Shown here: piece by piece, positions 49,153-59,606 of the stretch
How the letters are laid out: each line of letters begins with the position of its first letter
How positions within the stretch are numbered: the stretch's first letter is position 1
Assembly: GCF_029203305.1 (NCBI RefSeq)
Contig: NC_089467.1
Coordinates: 1,054,001 to 1,118,000, forward strand
DNA length: 64,000 nucleotides
Source: Yamadazyma tenuis
Taxonomy: Eukaryota; Ascomycota; Pichiomycetes; Serinales; Debaryomycetaceae
Direction: 5' to 3'
Translations under genes and position numbers: made by a program
Notes under the pieces: generated by a model
Databases searched by the model: none
Seen by the model: only the letters and a program-made list of their open reading frames with translations
What the model was told of the DNA's origin: nothing

Positions 49153-50571
49153 ATGGGAGATATTAATTCTACCTTCACAATCGACCATACAATTTATGGA
49201 CCAGAACTCGCAAAGCCAGGCACGACGTGCTCCAAATACGGCCAAGACCAAGAAATCAGTCTAGTGAATATCGTTGTGAGCACTCATCAGCAGCGGGACA
49301 CAGAAATACCAATCCAAGCTGTGCAGCCTATGACTCTTAGGAATCCACCAAAGAACTTTTGGAGAGTCATAGCTATAAGTATATGGATTCTTGTCTTGGG
49401 GGCAGCGGATGCTACTCCTGGGGCTTTGTTACCACAAATTGAAGCTTATTACAGCTTATCTTACAGTTTGACATCTTTGATCTGGATGGGCAATGCAGTT
49501 GGCTATGTTTTCGTTGCCTGTATTGCCTCAAAGCTTGATACAGTGCTTACACTTCGAAATTTGTTGACATTGGGAACTGTTTGTGCAATGATGATGTACT
49601 CGCTTGTTCTGAGTGGTACAAAATTTCCGGTTATCGTCCTAGGATTTGTATGTGGAGGAATTGGACTGGGAGTTGGAATCTCTAGGGCTAATGTGTTTTT
49701 ATCAAGTTTTGGAGAAAGACTGTCAATGTACTTATCTATTGGTCAATCGGCTTACGGAGTGGGTGCAACCATTTCTCCTCTTATTGCTACCGGTTTTGTG
49801 GGAGCAGATATTTCATGGCATTTCTTTTATTTGGTGTTATTGGGGTGTATGATGGTTTCTTCAATCATGATTTTCATCTCTTTTTCAGGTTCCGAAATAG
49901 ATATGGCTCCCTGGGAGAATGATGGAAGTGAAGATATACCCAATGATCATAAAGTGAAGCTTAAAGCTGCCTTGCAAACTAAAGCTACTTGGTTGTTTGC
50001 AGTCTTTGTGTTTGTGTATCAGGGAGCTGAAGTTTCAATGGGTGGCTGGATTGTTACATACTTATTAGATTATAGAAATGGTGGACATGTGGTCGGGTAC
50101 GTTGCATCAGGTTTCTGGGGTGGAGTTGCCTTGGGAAGGTTTATTCTTGTTAGACCACTTCATAAGCATCTTGGGTCGAGAAGAAGCGTGATAGTTTGTT
50201 CGCTTATGTCTCTTCTTTTTGTCACTTTAACTTGGGTTATATCTAATGTGGTAGCCGCTGGGGTATTCGTGTCTCTTGCAGGGTTTTTTGTTGGTCCAAA
50301 TTATCCAATTATGGTCACATTGGCTTCCGAGATGTTGCCTCGAAAGATTCAAGTGATATCTTTGACAATAGCTTCTGCCTTTGGCTCTGCTGGGGGTGCT
50401 TTTTTCCCATTTTTAGTAGGGTTACTTTCTCAACAGGTAGGTGCCTTTGTGATTATGCCCATGTTTATTGTCTTGTATTGTGTCATGTTGTTGCTCTGGA
50501 TATGCTTACCTAACAGAGAGAGAAGATTGAGAACCACTGGTGAGTTGAGTCTTTGGCAAAAGCTTTGGTGA
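49153..50571 (+). CDS. MFS transporter (BSC6/FucP-like)
   Basis: 472 aa. A cytosolic N-terminus of about 68 residues, then about 12 membrane helices (FWRVIAISIWILVLGAADAT is the first). YQGAEVSMGGWIVTYLLDY at the start of the second half is typical of a fungal MFS group that includes S. cerevisiae Bsc6. GFVCGGIGLGVGISRAN and GQSAYGVGATISPLIATG are the conserved Gly-rich helices. The substrate is unknown. It is divergent from the CYP52 gene. Confidence 0.85.
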   Translation: MGDINSTFTIDHTIYGPELAKPGTTCSKYGQDQEISLVNIVVSTHQQRDTEIPIQAVQPMTLRNPPKNFWRVIAISIWILVLGAADATPGALLPQIEAYYSLSYSLTSLIWMGNAVGYVFVACIASKLDTVLTLRNLLTLGTVCAMMMYSLVLSGTKFPVIVLGFVCGGIGLGVGISRANVFLSSFGERLSMYLSIGQSAYGVGATISPLIATGFVGADISWHFFYLVLLGCMMVSSIMIFISFSGSEIDMAPWENDGSEDIPNDHKVKLKAALQTKATWLFAVFVFVYQGAEVSMGGWIVTYLLDYRNGGHVVGYVASGFWGGVALGRFILVRPLHKHLGSRRSVIVCSLMSLLFVTLTWVISNVVAAGVFVSLAGFFVGPNYPIMVTLASEMLPRKIQVISLTIASAFGSAGGAFFPFLVGLLSQQVGAFVIMPMFIVLYCVMLLLWICLPNRERRLRTTGELSLWQKLW

Positions 50572-50822
50572 TTGGATTTGTTGAGGTTTATCACTGGAAT
50601 TATTAGCTTCTCTGTGGATTTTTGTGATTTGAGGGTTAATATATAATGTATGATGTCACTTAATATGCTTATCAGCTTTAATGAACAGGTAGCAACAATT
50701 CTTTGGTACCAGGTATGCCGTGTGCGCACAAAATGTTCAATCAAAAATGTTGTATGTACAACTACAAATGTACAGCTTATTGGCCTACAACTCTGTATAC
50801 GTACACATATGTATCAGTTGAT

Positions 50823-51287
50823 TCAGTTATCCCATACATTTGAGCTTTCTCCCAGGGTCCAGTTTAGCTTGAGTTCCCATCTTGAGATTTTCCACAAGCC
50901 CCCGTCGTCTTTGATTAAATCAATCTTGTAAATACTAGCAGTTACAAATGATTTGTTTTCAGCCTTAAAAGCGTTTTCAGGCTTAATACGATAAGCAAGC
51001 GCATTTGCAGTAACAAATGCGGTCCCATCCTCTTTCAACTCAACTCTGTGGTCGGTAACAAAGTGAGTAGTGGCAAGTGTAAAGATTTTGGAAGTAAGAT
51101 AGATATCTACTATTTTCTAACCCCGAATAACTTTTCCACCAATAACCATTGTAAAATTTTCATTCTTCCAAAGAGAAGATAAGAGCAAATCGTGGTTATT
51201 ATCATCCAATGCAAGAATGGCCTTGTTAACAGCGTCAGTAGCAGATTCCCGCTCGCTCAATCCAAATATCTTCTCGGTGTAAGGCAT
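50823..51287 (-). pseudogene. NTF2/SnoaL-like gene with one in-frame TAG
   Basis: From ATG 51287 to TGA 50823 there are 155 codons in a single frame, interrupted only by TAG at 51119-51117 (codon 57). The product before the stop is MPYTEKIFGLSERESATDAV and onward; after it come YLTSKIFTLATTHFVTDHRV, FVTANALAYRIKPENAF and a C-terminal LWKISRWELKLNW. The layout (helix, then beta strands ending KISRWELKL) is that of small SnoaL-like proteins of about 150 aa. No frameshift, so it is either a fresh pseudogene or a read-through case. Confidence 0.72.
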
Positions 51288-52679
51288 AGAGTTTTGAACT
51301 AAATTATGATATCTGAGGAAAGACTGAAGGGAATGTGGTAGGTTATATAGTGATTTACTTAGCCACTTTTTTGGCGGCGGGTCTTATTAACTCCGCTTCC
51401 GTGAGCTTCATAAATTTGCAGCCAAAGTTTTGAGTTTGCACGACTTGAAGACAAAAACAAAAGTGACATTCAACTAATGACTCTTCAACGCTCCACGTAC
51501 TGAAACTACACAATTCCATTCTTCATAATTATAATGTAGGCATATTGACTTAAATGAAACCTTTATCGGATGGTCTCCTTTGTTTCTGTAGTTCTCTTTC
51601 ATTGATCTGAAAACCCGAAGACATGTGGCCCCTGCTCTTCTAATCAACAATAGCGAAAATCTCCTTGAAGAGGAAAAATCTTGGTTACTTAAAAGGCTTT
51701 CTTCTTGTCCCTGTACCTCAGGTGGTTACACTTGCTCCTATCTTGATATCCTCAAAGTAGACTTGCACAATTTTATTGAACTCTGAATCCAGTGGATCAT
51801 TCTCATCTTCTAAAGTATCATGGTACTCTCCAACCTGCTGAATGATTCTTTTCAATAGCCACAGTAAAAACTCCTCCACATAAATGCCTCTTAGTTCCTC
51901 CCCCCCCCACAACAGTACAGCACACTGTTTTCTTGCATCGTGTGAGGCTCAACAATTTGGCTTTGTTCTTTCTACATTTTCAAAGCTGTCCACGCATTTT
52001 CTTCCACCCGTTACGGGCTCGGTGGCTTCGGCCCATAAATTTAGACGACGCGTCAAAAAAAGTAAAAATGAATATAAATATAAAATAAAGCGTGCCGGCT
52101 GTCTGCGATGTGATCGGCAATATCTTAGCAGCAGAAACAATCTATATATGCAGAAATTTAGACCAATTATTTAGCTAATTGGAGAGCAAAACACCGATAT
52201 CATCAATCACGAGCTGGGGCTCTCTATCAAGGTGGTCAATATTATACCTGTTGTCATGGAAGACCGACTTTGTTGCCTCGTATCACAATAGACTTAGCAC
52301 CAGTGTATTGTTGCCTCATTTGTGTTAGCACCTCTATTGTTTTTCGCTGCACACCGAATAGTTTGCCGCCTCATCAATTTTCTCTGCAGGTACTTCCATA
52401 GATAGATAGTATCAATTAACATTAGTCTACTTTACAAACAGAAACAGTGCCGATCGGCTTAGAGTTACCATGTCGGACAATTGTATTGCCTTTGTTATAT
52501 TAGGGCTGCATTTCCTGAGGCAACGGTGGTACAGGCTGCATTCATATGATATGTTACCAATATTGCAACAAATAATCAAAACTATACATTCACCAGATGC
52601 AGCATACCGACCTCGGGACGAAAGGGAAAGTTTGGTTATTTAAACAAGTCTTGTTTCCCAAGATTGAATTCATTCAACA
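51288..52679. other. Gene-poor stretch, 1.4 kb
   Basis: No convincing gene. A minus-strand frame at 51718-51912 (64 codons, ending in an acidic helical stretch) and a plus-strand frame at 51884-52174 are unrecognised; either may be a relic. The right end is the promoter of the adhesin at 52680. A run of C lies at 51900-51908. Confidence 0.45.
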
Positions 52680-54299
52680 ATGAAAATCCAGAATATCTTA
52701 CCATTAGTTGCAATAACTCATTTTGTTCGTGCTGCTACAGACGTCGTAGGGGGCTGCAGTCCAACTGAAGTTACCGAAGGTTTATTCGCCGAATACGTTA
52801 GTTTAACATATGAGGAATATGGTACGGGGAACGATGAAGCAGCTACTACTGCACTCACAGCAATTGACCAAGCTACAGCAGAATATTCTTGGGGAGGAGT
52901 GACAGAGCAAAATTTTGCCTTTGCAGGCGCGGGTGGTTCTAGGAGCCCCCTTGACAAAGTGTTGTATGGAAAAACTGTCAATATAAATTACTTTGGATTG
53001 AGGCTTTCGGGATACTTTTATGCCGCCTCTACAGGAGATTATACATTTGAGATTAGTGTTGCTGATGATGCGGGTTCCTTAACAATTGGAGCAGGGGCTG
53101 CTATGGACTGTTGTGGACTGGGTCCTGTCACTGGGAATTTGGACGAATATACTTACTGGAATTCTAACACAGGAACCAACGTGCCAATCTCTAAAACTGT
53201 TTCTCTTGTTGCAGGAGCATATTACCCTGTAAAGGTGGTTTACTATCAAGCATACCACGGATCCACTCTCACAATGTCCGTCACCTATCCCGATGGAGTA
53301 GAACATACAGATGATATTGACTGGTATAGCTCAACCGATAACAGCACAACTTGTGCAATTCCAACCACAACCATTCCATATTTTGGTTCCCAAACAACTA
53401 CTTTAACTTCCGACAATTCAAATGGCTCTCCAGAAGTGTATGTTGAAGTTCCTGAGAGCACAACAACCATCACCAGCCCATGGACAGGTTCTAAAACAAC
53501 AACAACAACCATTTACCCATCTAACCCAAGCTATCCAGTCTCGGTTGAAGTTATGGTCCCTGAAAGTACTACAACCACCACTAAACCATGGACAGGCTCA
53601 GGTAACTTTACCACTACCATCTATCCTTCGAACCCAAGTGATCCAGTTACGGTTGAAGTGGAGACTCCCGCGAGTACGGCTACTGTTACAACTCTGGGAT
53701 CTGTGGCCACAACCTTCACTGTTACGCCGTCAAACCCAAATGAACCTTTAACCGTTGTTATTGAGACCCCAGGGCCCACTTCATCGACCATCACAGTGAC
53801 TACACTTTGGACTGGTTCCTTCACTACCACCTATACTAGTACCGGTTCTGTCAGTGAATATATTGTCATTGTCGAAACACCTGAACTAGAAAGCAGTATT
53901 CCCACTACTACGGCCCCCTACGGCAATTCAACTGTGTATGAAGAGGAGGTGATTACCATTGTTAAACCATGTACTTGTAAGGAACCTTCAACCACCACTG
54001 AGACAGGTTCTAATGGTAGTAAGACTGTTGTGTGCAACGTTCCGGAGTCTTTGGTCACAACTTTGTTGATTACCGAACCTTGCACCAATGCTGCTGGCGA
54101 ATCAACTGTAACAAGATACACAACCTATATAATGGCCGCTACTGAAACCACCGCTCACACCGGTTACCAAACTACCACTTCGGCTGCTAATGGATCTACT
54201 GATGTACCACAAGTAGTTTCCACTTTCGAAGGCAAGGGTTCTAAGATCACATTTACATTCTTAGGGGTGCTTTCGTATATTTTGTGTATGTTCTTTTGA
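52680..54299 (+). CDS. GLEYA/PA14-type GPI adhesin, shorter copy
   Basis: 539 aa. Signal peptide MKIQNILPLVAITHFVRA. The N-terminal ligand domain (about 24-230) of the flocculin GLEYA/PA14 type has the paired Asp motif ISVADDAGSLTIG and MDCCGLGPV, which resemble the Ca2+/sugar site of Flo and Epa adhesins. From about 235 come two to three degenerate flocculin-type repeats (PWTGS, TTTIYPSNPSDPVTVEVETP). A Cys-containing block (IVKPCTCKEPSTTTETG) and a GPI tail (TFLGVLSYILCMFF) follow. It is a paralogue of 60980-63547 with fewer repeats. Located on the cell surface; ligand unknown. Confidence 0.9.
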   Translation: MKIQNILPLVAITHFVRAATDVVGGCSPTEVTEGLFAEYVSLTYEEYGTGNDEAATTALTAIDQATAEYSWGGVTEQNFAFAGAGGSRSPLDKVLYGKTVNINYFGLRLSGYFYAASTGDYTFEISVADDAGSLTIGAGAAMDCCGLGPVTGNLDEYTYWNSNTGTNVPISKTVSLVAGAYYPVKVVYYQAYHGSTLTMSVTYPDGVEHTDDIDWYSSTDNSTTCAIPTTTIPYFGSQTTTLTSDNSNGSPEVYVEVPESTTTITSPWTGSKTTTTTIYPSNPSYPVSVEVMVPESTTTTTKPWTGSGNFTTTIYPSNPSDPVTVEVETPASTATVTTLGSVATTFTVTPSNPNEPLTVVIETPGPTSSTITVTTLWTGSFTTTYTSTGSVSEYIVIVETPELESSIPTTTAPYGNSTVYEEEVITIVKPCTCKEPSTTTETGSNGSKTVVCNVPESLVTTLLITEPCTNAAGESTVTRYTTYIMAATETTAHTGYQTTTSAANGSTDVPQVVSTFEGKGSKITFTFLGVLSYILCMFF

Positions 54300-54885
54300 A
54301 TCTGTCCTTTGAGATCTGATTTTGATACCTCCATGAACTTTGTTTCATTGAACATCATACTTTTTTATTATTTCTATTTAACTAATTAATTCGTGTACTA
54401 CCTAGAAGCATCTGAATATAAAGTAATTGTCTTCAATTGGGTCGCAGATATCCCACACTGGACATGCTAGATGAAATAGTCAGACATGGCTCACCAGCTT
54501 GAGGGGTCTCCATAAAAAGAGAATCTCCTCTATTACCATGCTCTGTCGTGATCCAAAACAGCTTGGGGGTTATGTCTCTTCTAAGGAATCGAGATAGAAT
54601 TTTATTTGGTGAACTTACCAGAAATTATATAGCGTACAAAGAGGCGGCGTCTTTCATAGTACAAGCTTGGATGAATAATATAAATATGGGCGGGTTTATA
54701 CACGAAGGGGACAACGTGATCCAAAAGTATCAAAAAAGAGGTGGGAAGAGAAGTGCCATTCTGCTGTTTCATTGAAAGAGGCTAGTATCCACCTCGGTTG
54801 TGGCCGCTTTGCCGCTTTAAATGGTGCCCCTTTCCGCTTCTGCATGTATACAAAGCAGCAAAACTTATAATGCATATACCCACTT
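54300..54885. other. Intergenic, about 590 bp
   Basis: 3' flank of the adhesin and 5' side of the adhesin relic. A plus-strand frame at 54548-54775 has no family resemblance. Nothing else seen. Confidence 0.5.
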
Positions 54886-55275
54886 GCACTACCACTGGGT
54901 CCGAATGGTGACAAAACAGTCGTGGTTCAAGCTCCAGAGTCTCACACCACTATCCCAAGGACCGACTCTTTCGCTTCGACCTACACTACCATAGGTACTG
55001 ATGGTGAGCCAACTGTTGTCTGTAATATCCCACACTCATTAGTTTCAACTGTGGTGGTCACCAAGCAGTGCAACGATGTCGCTGGAGATGTCACTGCTAA
55101 CCCTATTGAAACCGCTGCTCCTACTGGTGCTGAAGGTAGTGGTGCTGTAGGCGCTTCGGCAGGTAATGGCTCTGATACTTCACCACAAGATGTCTCCACT
55201 TACGAGGCCATGGGTTCAAAGAACACATACACGTTCTTTGCTGTGTTATCCGTTATTTTGTGGATCTCATTTTGA
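54886..55275 (+). pseudogene. Adhesin relic, C-terminal fragment
   Basis: An open frame of 117 codons from 54922 reproduces the end of the 60980 adhesin: a single PESHTTIP-type repeat, VVCNIPHSLVSTVVVTKQC, GDVTANPIETAAPTGAEGSG and the GPI tail FFAVLSVILWISF. The GLEYA domain and most repeats are gone; parts of the C-terminal block (the CTCKEPSTTT segment and TVTTYTTFTV) are deleted. Homology continues upstream to about 54886, where one extra G in ACTGGG shifts the frame. No signal peptide, so not a working adhesin. Confidence 0.8.
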
Positions 55276-57278
55276 ATCTATCCAATGGAACATTGGTGTG
55301 ATTCGTAAATGAGAAACCTGATCATTTATAAATGTTTGGTTATTATAATTTTTCTTTGCTTAGTTTTTTCGCTTGCCATGATCTGGTACTATATTAATAA
55401 ATGTTTTAGTTGTTTAAAAAATCAAACTTTGTACTAATACTATCAAATATCTAATTCGGGCATTAGATTTTCACAAAGAGCCTTTCGTATATTGGTGGTC
55501 TAAATCAACATGTAAACAGGCTACAGTTTCGAAATAAGCGGGTAGGATAGTAGCTTGTGTGCATGGCTTAAGGATGAGAAATGTAGCTATGCGACCAACG
55601 AAATTACGGTTCTGTAGTCCGAGATTCAAACTTTGTGGAATCGAATTTTCCCACACCCTTTCTAAATTCCAAGACAATCGCTCATAACTTGTTTGATGCT
55701 GGTTTCATACTCTTCGACGGTGCCCATACCTTAAGTGCAACCTAGTTTACCTACACACAACACCATAGTACCTGATTTCAATCTTAGGACAAGAGACTGA
55801 TGTGTTGGAACCTATTTTCACACAGATTGAAGGGTCCTCTTCTAATCCTTTTTCGATGATTCGTATAGTACAGTTAATCCCATATGAAATGAACACCTCT
55901 CTTATACAGATGTCACACTCGACCGATATTAGTTCAGCGAGGAAAAAGGAAAAAGTCATTCACTACCGATATTTTCGTACTCCAGGACTGAGAAGAAATT
56001 ACATTCGAGTCGAAGTTTTTGGAGTTTTATATATTCAATATTTAAAATAAATGACAGAAGTCTTTGAATATTAAGCTTCGGCTGCGAAAATATACAAAAA
56101 ACTTCCTGCGCACTACCGCGTTGCATATTTAGTGCAAAACTATCTATCACAGATTCGTAATTGAGCGGAAACCTTCGTACGTGCGAGATCCAATTCTTGA
56201 TATTCATTTTACCCACACACGAACTCAATGAACACCAAGACAATCAATCAATATTTGGATGCTCAAATTGATTGAAGTTAGTTTCCTTACTATTGTCAGT
56301 GAGGCCGAATATTCTAGCATTTTATTATGAGTAGTATTGGAATGTATTCAAGAATTTCTAGAATGAATATTTTTAAGTCAGAGAACAAAATTGGTAGAAT
56401 TTGCAAATGAAAAGAAATTCCCTCGACGATTTCAAATTGCTTGATTGATATTTCGTAAACCCACACACACCGAGAAACCGGACACATATGCGCGTATAGA
56501 ACATTTTGCATTGCATATTATTTGCATGCAGCCACTTCAAAAGTATGGTTCCGAAACAGGTTTATCCCCTATCTTCCTTGTGTGCAGTCATATTTATGCG
56601 CATATTTCTCTTTGGCTTCCATCAGATTTTTATGTGATCGCTCAGAGTTACAAGAACTACCTGAGATATTCCAATTAAAGTATTATTCTTAGGCACATAC
56701 AGGATAATTATCTATATGTTCTCAGTTTTCTTGGTTTACGGCATGTGGAGGTTGAAGTGTCTAGAAAGGAAAGTAGTTTTAGCTGATTTCTCTTGCAATG
56801 TATCGGCACCTGTTGATATGCTTTGACTAGAACTCTCAACAATGCCTAATTCTTATACCCATCTTCAATTCAACAAGTAGGGATTTGAACCAGAATAAAT
56901 CCCGAGCGATTAGTAAGAATCCATGCGGAAGCTAGGACGAGATATGCATATTCAAAATTAGGTTTGACTGCACATAAGGAATGCAGGGGGGCTAACCCGT
57001 ATTGGAACAATAGACCATAGAAGTTGCTTTATGAAAATCACATACTATGCAGAATGCCCTCCTATACTTGAATGTGCACCCAGTTTCTGGGTGTGAGAGT
57101 TTACGAACATTAATCTAGCTATTTGTAATACTCTAAGGATTTTCTCTTCAATTCGCAGAATCTACGAAATGAACAATATTTAATTTAGAGATTGTACTTA
57201 TTATGTCAGAAATTTCTTTGATTTATTCCAATAATTAACATAATTCAATAATTCAATACTAGTTGGATCAAACTATAA
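55276..57278. other. Gene-poor stretch, 2.0 kb, with duplicated adhesin flank
   Basis: No gene recognised. 55276-55420 matches 63548-63670, the 3' flank of the long adhesin. 56155-56300 matches 63810-63960 (shared GTGCGAGATCCAATTCTTGA). Small hairpins lie at 56880-56903 (GGGATTT facing AAATCCC) and near 57080 (CACCCAG facing CTGGGTG). Weakly similar pieces containing CCCACACAC recur near 55650, 56210 and 56460. Confidence 0.5.
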
Positions 57279-59606
57279 TCACTCATTCCCAACCCAAATA
57301 TCACCCAAGTAAGAATACAAGTCTATTGACTCCTGATCGAACTCGAACACTTGTCCCACTTGAGTGTTATCTTGTCCGTCAGAGGTGGGTCCACCTATCG
57401 AAGAGTATGCACACCATAAATAACTGTGGCAATATCCACGTTCCATGTGCCAACCTTCTACTGGCTCTTCAACACTGTTCCCTGCCCTTATTTCCGATTT
57501 TATATTGAAGGGAGGAATAACTGCGTTTCTAAGTATTAGAGAGCTTTCATAATACTCTCGCATGGACTCAGCATCTTTTAAGAATTTAAAATGGTCGTGT
57601 TTCTTGACTTCGGTGTCAAAATTAACAAGTTCGCTTTTCCCACAGAACTTGAAACCCGAGTTAAACCACAATAAATTTCCATTTTCATCAAGGTGTCCTG
57701 AATGTGGCGAACAGAGTTCCTGAGATTTCTTGAGGTTTCCTTCGCTGGTCAATCTTTCCTCCGGGGAAGTAAGAGTCCCGATTGATGCAGCAAAATTCTT
57801 GTTGAAGTGATAGTCTTCATCACCACTGGCGGCAAATCCCAACCAGAATATCTCTTTGTCTCCATGGACTCTGGAGGTAACAGGTTTGAAGAAGTTCAAT
57901 TGGAGCATTGTTAAGATGGAGTTGAAGTGTAAGTGTCTATTGATCAACACCACTCCGCTTTCCATAAAATGGCTCATTCCATCAAAGAACTCTAATCCAA
58001 GAGTCTTCTGGGTGATGATGGGAATATCAAACATCAAGTTGTCTAAAATCGAAGGGGTTATCTTCTGAAAGAATTTAGTATCACCTGGTGGCCTGAATGC
58101 ACGAGCAGTTCTATCCTTGAAGAAGTAGGCCCCGGTGGTTTTGTAATCCTTCAAGTCGAAAAACTCGGATGGATTCTGCAACAACACTGTATCAGCATCA
58201 ACTAAAATGAATTCCTCAAATGAATTGAACAACGTTGCTAGGAACTTATTGGCAAACATCTTGAACTTGTCTTTGAAGTTGTCGTGAATGGTGTTGTACG
58301 TCTTTACAAACCACACTTCTTGCTTGGGCATTCCACCGTCTTTGATGTGGAAGTAGTCGGAAGGGAAATGCTTGGAAACTTTATGGAAGCTTTCTGGTAA
58401 ATCTATCATTTTGTCTCTAGCAGCGGCGACTATTCTTGCTTTGGTCTCATCACTTAGCAAGTCATAGTAGACGATTTGGATTGGATAGTGGTTGCTCAAC
58501 GCTCTTAATAGGTGAATGAATCTCACAGTATCATCAACATGTTTGTCTCCGATCGATAGTACAATACCCTTTCCATTCAACAGATTTTTGAATTTGTTGA
58601 AGAAGCATGGCCCATTCTCAGCGAAGGTGGATTTGGAGAAGTCCTTGGTGGACCCCTTGAACTTGGAGTTTGTGGCCTTGAACACCTCAGGATAATGAAC
58701 AAATTCACCTAGATCTGGAGGAGATAGAAATATTTCACCAGTCCACCGTTCATAAATAGGATAAGAATGAGACACCCATTTATAGATTCTGCTTTCCAAC
58801 TCACTACAGGATTTGAAACCCAGATCGTTGATTAACAGTTCATCATCGTCGGCCTTGAACTCAGTGTGATCTATGTTGTCAGCCACTTTTTCTATCAATT
58901 CATTGGCTTTGTTCATGATGTACCTATTATCACTGGTGACATAGCACTTGTTGAAAATCCGTAAATGGGACAAGTAGTCTACAATCTTCTGTTCTGTCTT
59001 CATGGTTCGTTCCCAGAACTCATTGAACTCTTCTTCAGCAAGTCGTTTCACGTCTTTGCGGACTTTCTCGTCGTCGAAATTGATCTTGTCGTATTCTAAG
59101 TTTGACATTTGGGCATATTTGTACCTTATTTTTTTGGAATTCTCTTTTTCGAACAGCTGTAAGTCAAATGTATCACGATGTTCAAGAGGGAAGTCTTCAT
59201 TGGGATCCACAAACCAGTTGTGGTCTCGCACAAATAGGTTCTTAAAGTACAAGTTGCATCTCTCAGTGAAATCGAGGTTTGTTAGAATGTCTGATAATGC
59301 ATGCTTCTCCAACATTTGGTCATACACACTCGAATGGCTATCAATACTCCTGGTATCCTCGATTCCCAACGTTTGCACTAACTTCTTGATGGCACAATCT
59401 TCAAACACATCGATTTTGTTGACCCTCAGAGGACTAGACAACCCTGCATTTGGAGTCAGTTCCAGGTGGTAAATGGACGTGCCCGACTCACTAGAATCAT
59501 TCAAAGTGTAGTCATAGATCCAGATACCAGCTGAAACTATCCAAAAAACGATGAATCCGTAGAAAAAAAACCTTCGATTGTGACTAATGTTGAATAGTTT
59601 CCCCAT
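57279..59606 (-). CDS. MNN1-like: Alpha-1,3-mannosyltransferase of the MNN1 family
   Basis: 775 aa from MGKLFNISHNRRFF; four codons upstream start only with TTG. Type II membrane protein: short basic cytosolic end, one transmembrane anchor (FFFYGFIVFWIVSAGIWIYDY), then a Golgi-lumenal stem and catalytic domain. Conserved points: LLNGKGIVLSIGDKH, EVWFVKTYNTIHDNF, the DxD metal site at Asp470/Asp472 (FILVDADTVLLQN) and DKEIFWLGFAASG. Adds terminal alpha-1,3-mannose to O- and N-glycans of wall proteins. Its neighbours are highly glycosylated adhesins, which are likely substrates, though the enzyme is not specific to them. Confidence 0.92.
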   Translation of the reverse strand: MGKLFNISHNRRFFFYGFIVFWIVSAGIWIYDYTLNDSSESGTSIYHLELTPNAGLSSPLRVNKIDVFEDCAIKKLVQTLGIEDTRSIDSHSSVYDQMLEKHALSDILTNLDFTERCNLYFKNLFVRDHNWFVDPNEDFPLEHRDTFDLQLFEKENSKKIRYKYAQMSNLEYDKINFDDEKVRKDVKRLAEEEFNEFWERTMKTEQKIVDYLSHLRIFNKCYVTSDNRYIMNKANELIEKVADNIDHTEFKADDDELLINDLGFKSCSELESRIYKWVSHSYPIYERWTGEIFLSPPDLGEFVHYPEVFKATNSKFKGSTKDFSKSTFAENGPCFFNKFKNLLNGKGIVLSIGDKHVDDTVRFIHLLRALSNHYPIQIVYYDLLSDETKARIVAAARDKMIDLPESFHKVSKHFPSDYFHIKDGGMPKQEVWFVKTYNTIHDNFKDKFKMFANKFLATLFNSFEEFILVDADTVLLQNPSEFFDLKDYKTTGAYFFKDRTARAFRPPGDTKFFQKITPSILDNLMFDIPIITQKTLGLEFFDGMSHFMESGVVLINRHLHFNSILTMLQLNFFKPVTSRVHGDKEIFWLGFAASGDEDYHFNKNFAASIGTLTSPEERLTSEGNLKKSQELCSPHSGHLDENGNLLWFNSGFKFCGKSELVNFDTEVKKHDHFKFLKDAESMREYYESSLILRNAVIPPFNIKSEIRAGNSVEEPVEGWHMERGYCHSYLWCAYSSIGGPTSDGQDNTQVGQVFEFDQESIDLYSYLGDIWVGNE

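Noticed and set aside
51718..51912. 64-codon minus-strand frame with an acidic helical stretch
   Set aside because: Too short and unrecognised; may be a relic but cannot be supported.
56870..56910. GGTTCAAATCCC string that looks like a tRNA T arm (minus strand)
   Set aside because: The T stem does not pair and no D arm, anticodon arm or acceptor stem could be placed; it is part of a small hairpin.
55276..57278. Possible solo LTR or telomere-proximal repeat
   Set aside because: Repeated pieces are explained by duplication of the adhesin 3' flank; no TG...CA ends with target-site duplication and no telomeric units seen.
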